Shown here: positions 6,068-7,617 of the stretch, in pieces
Layout: every line of letters starts with the position of its first letter
Numbering within the stretch: the stretch's first letter is position 1
Assembly (NCBI GenBank): GCA_946480705.1
Contig: CAMLLF010000169.1
Coordinates: forward strand, 1 to 7,617
DNA: 7,617 nucleotides
Direction: 5' to 3'
DNA from: an uncultured Lysobacteraceae bacterium
GTDB lineage: Bacteria > Pseudomonadota > Gammaproteobacteria > Xanthomonadales > Rhodanobacteraceae
Notes under the pieces: generated by a model
The model's input: the letters and a program-made list of their open reading frames with translations, nothing else
Told to the model about the DNA's origin: nothing
Databases searched by the model: none
Position numbers and translations under genes: made by a program

Positions 6068-7120
6068 CTACGCGGGCTTCCGGTCGATCTGCTTGATCAT
6101 CCCCGAGATCCCGCCCTGCAGCGCATACACCTCGAAGCCCATCTTGGCCATGATGAAGGCCGCCGCTGCGCTGCGTTCGCCGGTATTGCAGTAGACGACG
6201 TACTTCTTTGCGCGGTCGTATTCATTGACCGTTTCGCGCAAGGTATACAACGGCGTGTTCAGCGCGCCCTTGATCGCGCGCTGCTCGAATTCCTCGGGCA
6301 TGCGCACGTCGAGGACGATGGCGCCCTGGCGCGCGAAGATCGACGCCTTGCCCGGCGTGAGCCAGTCGACCGCCGGCGGCTTCATGACTTCGTCGAACGA
6401 GCGCTTGGCCAGCCGCATGAGCTTGCCGTCCTTGAGCATCGTGACGGTCGCGTTGCGCACCGTGTTCGCGAGCAGCGCGTCCTCGCCGAAGCTGTCGCCG
6501 CGCACGAGGTAGGCGACGACGGAGTCGCCGGTTTCGAGGCTCTTGGAGACGGACGCCTGGCCGTCCTTGATCACGTAGAAATAGTCGGCGGGCTCGCCTT
6601 CGCGCACGATGACTTCGCCGGCGCGCACGTCGATCTGTTCGAAGCGCTGGAACATGCGCTCGATGCCCGCGGTCGGCAGTTTGTGCATGACGCGCGACTG
6701 CAGCAGCCGGAACACCCAGCGGTTCGCTTCCGGCGACGGGTCCCAGTGGCGGAAGTTCTCGGTCCGCGAGAGCTGGTCCCAGCAGATGATCTTTTCCATG
6801 TAGCGACGGTCGATGCGCGCGATCGTGGCGCTGATCGAGGTGATCGTCCCGGTGAAGCGGCGCGGCTGGATGTCGCCGAGCGCGTAGCGGCCCTGCAGCG
6901 TCGAGGCGTCGGTTTCCTTGACCTTGCCGTCGGGGTATTCGCCCTTGACCCGGCCCGACAGCACGAAGATCGTGTGATCGTCGGTTTCGCCCGCCGTGAA
7001 CAGCACGGCGCCGCGGCCGAGTTCCTCGACGATGGTTTCGCGCGCGAGCTGCTCGAGATTTTCGGGCCTGAGTGAGTCCAGCGGATACAGCTTGGCCAGA
7101 TCGGCGCTGTTGACGCTCAT
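6068..7120 (-). CDS. Cyclic-nucleotide-binding (two domains) plus rhodanese fusion protein
   Basis: A 350-residue cytoplasmic protein with three domains. Residues about 15-115 are a first, degenerate cNMP-binding fold (LFTAGETDDHTIFVLSGRVK) lacking the phosphate-binding GE/R signature. Residues about 155-248 are a second, canonical one: VREGEPADYFYVIKDGQASV, then FGEDALLANTVRNATVTM, with E213 and R222 in the places that hold the ribose and phosphate. Residues about 254-345 are a rhodanese domain: AIVLDVRMPEEF, then the active-site loop CNTGERS with C311, and finally GFEVYALQGGISGM. Rhodaneses carry persulfide sulfur on that cysteine; here transfer might be gated by a nucleotide, which is inference. 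There is no helix-turn-helix, so it is not a Crp-type regulator. The start at 7120 is supported by AGGAGGGG upstream. It diverges from valS and lies upstream of the ankyrin gene. Domain calls are firm; the physiological role is unknown. Confidence 0.92.
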   Translation of the reverse strand: MSVNSADLAKLYPLDSLRPENLEQLARETIVEELGRGAVLFTAGETDDHTIFVLSGRVKGEYPDGKVKETDASTLQGRYALGDIQPRRFTGTITSISATIARIDRRYMEKIICWDQLSRTENFRHWDPSPEANRWVFRLLQSRVMHKLPTAGIERMFQRFEQIDVRAGEVIVREGEPADYFYVIKDGQASVSKSLETGDSVVAYLVRGDSFGEDALLANTVRNATVTMLKDGKLMRLAKRSFDEVMKPPAVDWLTPGKASIFARQGAIVLDVRMPEEFEQRAIKGALNTPLYTLRETVNEYDRAKKYVVYCNTGERSAAAAFIMAKMGFEVYALQGGISGMIKQIDRKPA

Positions 7121-7152
7121 GCCCGCTCCCCTCCTAAGCCCGTGCGGGGCCG

Positions 7153-7182
7153 AGTGTAGCGGGCGCCCGTGGCGGCCGGAAA
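7153..7182 (-). promoter_or_regulatory. Predicted promoter of the cNMP-rhodanese gene
   Basis: On the minus strand TTTCCG (7182-7177) and TACACT (7158-7153) are separated by 18 bp. They place a start of transcription near 7146, leaving a leader of about 26 bases that contains the AGGAGGGG ribosome-binding site. The -10 box is good and the -35 moderate. The -35 lies inside the left copy of an 11-bp direct repeat. Confidence 0.5.
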
Positions 7183-7204
7183 GCATCGGTTTGGGCCGGA
7201 AAGC
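7174..7204 (+). repeat. 11-bp direct repeat shared by two divergent promoters
   Basis: GGCCGGAAAGC occurs at 7174-7184 and at 7194-7204, exactly 20 bp apart, so both copies lie on nearly the same face of the helix. The left copy contains the -35 of the minus-strand promoter; the right copy overlaps the -35 of the valS promoter. It may be a binding site for one regulator acting on both genes, but a GC-rich background makes chance possible. Confidence 0.5.
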
Positions 7205-7220
7205 CCCCGGACGCTACAAT
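7191..7220 (+). promoter_or_regulatory. Predicted promoter of valS
   Basis: TTGGGC (7191-7196) and TACAAT (7215-7220) with an 18-bp spacer form a good sigma-70-type promoter. They predict a transcription start near 7227 and a leader of about 55 bases before the valS ATG. The -10 differs from consensus at one position. Confidence 0.65.
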
Positions 7221-7242
7221 CGGCCATCCCTTTTCCGATACC

Positions 7243-7265
7243 GCCCGGACGCCCACCGTCCGGGC
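7243..7265 (+). promoter_or_regulatory. GC-rich hairpin in the valS leader
   Basis: GCCCGGACG (7243-7251) and CGTCCGGGC (7257-7265) form a perfect 9-bp stem with a 5-base loop (CCCAC). It lies inside the predicted mRNA leader and ends just before the GAGG ribosome-binding site (7267-7270), which is about 11 bases from the ATG. No T-run follows, so it is not an intrinsic terminator. It could affect translation initiation or mRNA stability. Confidence 0.65.
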
Positions 7266-7281
7266 CGAGGTCTTTCACGTC

Positions 7282-7617
7282 ATGGACAAGAGCTTCGAAC
7301 CCGGCCAGATCGAATCCAAGTGGTACGCGCAGTGGGAAGGCAACGGCTGGTTCAAGCCGTCGGGCCAGGGCGAGCCCTACGCGATCCTGCTGCCGCCGCC
7401 GAACGTGACCGGCACGCTGCACATGGGGCACGCCTTCCAGCACACGATCATGGACACGCTGATCCGCTACCACCGCATGCGCGGCTACGACACGCTGTGG
7501 CAGCTCGGCACCGACCATGCCGGCATCGCGACCGAGATGGTCGTGACGCGGCTCCTCGGCAGCGAGGGCAAGACGCGCAACGAACTCGGCCGTGATGCCT
7601 TCATCGAACGCGTCTGG
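7282..7617 (+). CDS. valS: Valyl-tRNA synthetase, N-terminal part (cut by the window edge)
   Basis: The enzyme charges tRNA-Val with valine using ATP, in the cytoplasm. Only the first 112 codons of a protein usually above 900 residues are inside the window. The start [19 protein letters not shown] is typical of bacterial ValRS. Residues 33-54 carry the class-I signature, [15 protein letters not shown], with HMGH (47-50) as the HIGH-type ATP-binding motif. [12 protein letters not shown] follows, another conserved ValRS block. The frame stays open to the last base. ATG at 7282 is preceded by GAGG (7267-7270). In many gammaproteobacteria valS follows pepA and holC; here it is the first gene after a divergent promoter region instead. 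Recognition is certain. Confidence 0.97.
   Translation, partial: MDKSFEPGQIESKWYAQWEGNGWFKPSGQGEPYAILLPPPNVTGTLHMGHAFQHTIMDTLIRYHRMRGYDTLWQLGTDHAGIATEMVVTRLLGSEGKTRNELGRDAFIERVW

Noticed and set aside
7227..7281. T-box riboswitch or intrinsic attenuator before valS
   Set aside because: The leader is only about 55 bases, lacks the T-box sequence and specifier loop, and the hairpin has no T-run after it.

Overview
This is a GC-rich bacterial window with seven protein-coding genes and one dense repeat cluster. The start of valyl-tRNA synthetase at the right end reads like a gammaproteobacterial, probably Xanthomonadales/Rhodanobacteraceae-type, enzyme. High G/C at third codon positions and GTG starts fit that. 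The lineage is an inference from sequence style, not a database result.

Layout, left to right. A LysR-type regulator (minus strand, C-terminus cut by the window edge) diverges from an exported Hsp31/DJ-1-like protein (plus) across about 97 bp. That gene converges on a yczE-type membrane protein gene (minus). The space between them (about 1585-2078) holds an unusual cluster of short repeats: eleven exact copies of a 9-mer (GGACACCCA or its complement TGGGTGTCC). All six left-hand copies point one way and all five right-hand copies point the other. The last repeat unit runs into the yczE reading frame and supplies its final 15 codons and stop.

yczE diverges from a complete MocR/GntR-type regulator (plus) across only 52 bp, which contain a perfect 8-bp inverted repeat. 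YczE beside a MocR regulator (YczR-like) is a known pairing, and the inverted repeat is a good operator candidate. The MocR gene converges, with a 31-bp 3' overlap, on a membrane-anchored ankyrin-repeat protein gene (minus). Upstream of that, on the same strand, is a three-domain protein with two cyclic-nucleotide-binding folds and a C-terminal rhodanese. This gene diverges from valS (plus, cut by the right edge) across a compact region with two opposing promoters, an 11-bp direct repeat touching both -35 boxes, and a GC-rich hairpin just before the valS ribosome-binding site.

Functionally there are three divergent regulator/target or housekeeping pairs rather than one long pathway: LysR with an exported DJ-1 protein, MocR with YczE, and the cNMP-rhodanese protein with valS. 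The parts that stand out are the orientation-switching repeat cluster, its capture as coding sequence by yczE, and the regulatory architecture of the MocR/YczE and valS intergenic regions. I see no CRISPR array, tRNA, rRNA, transposase or phage gene.
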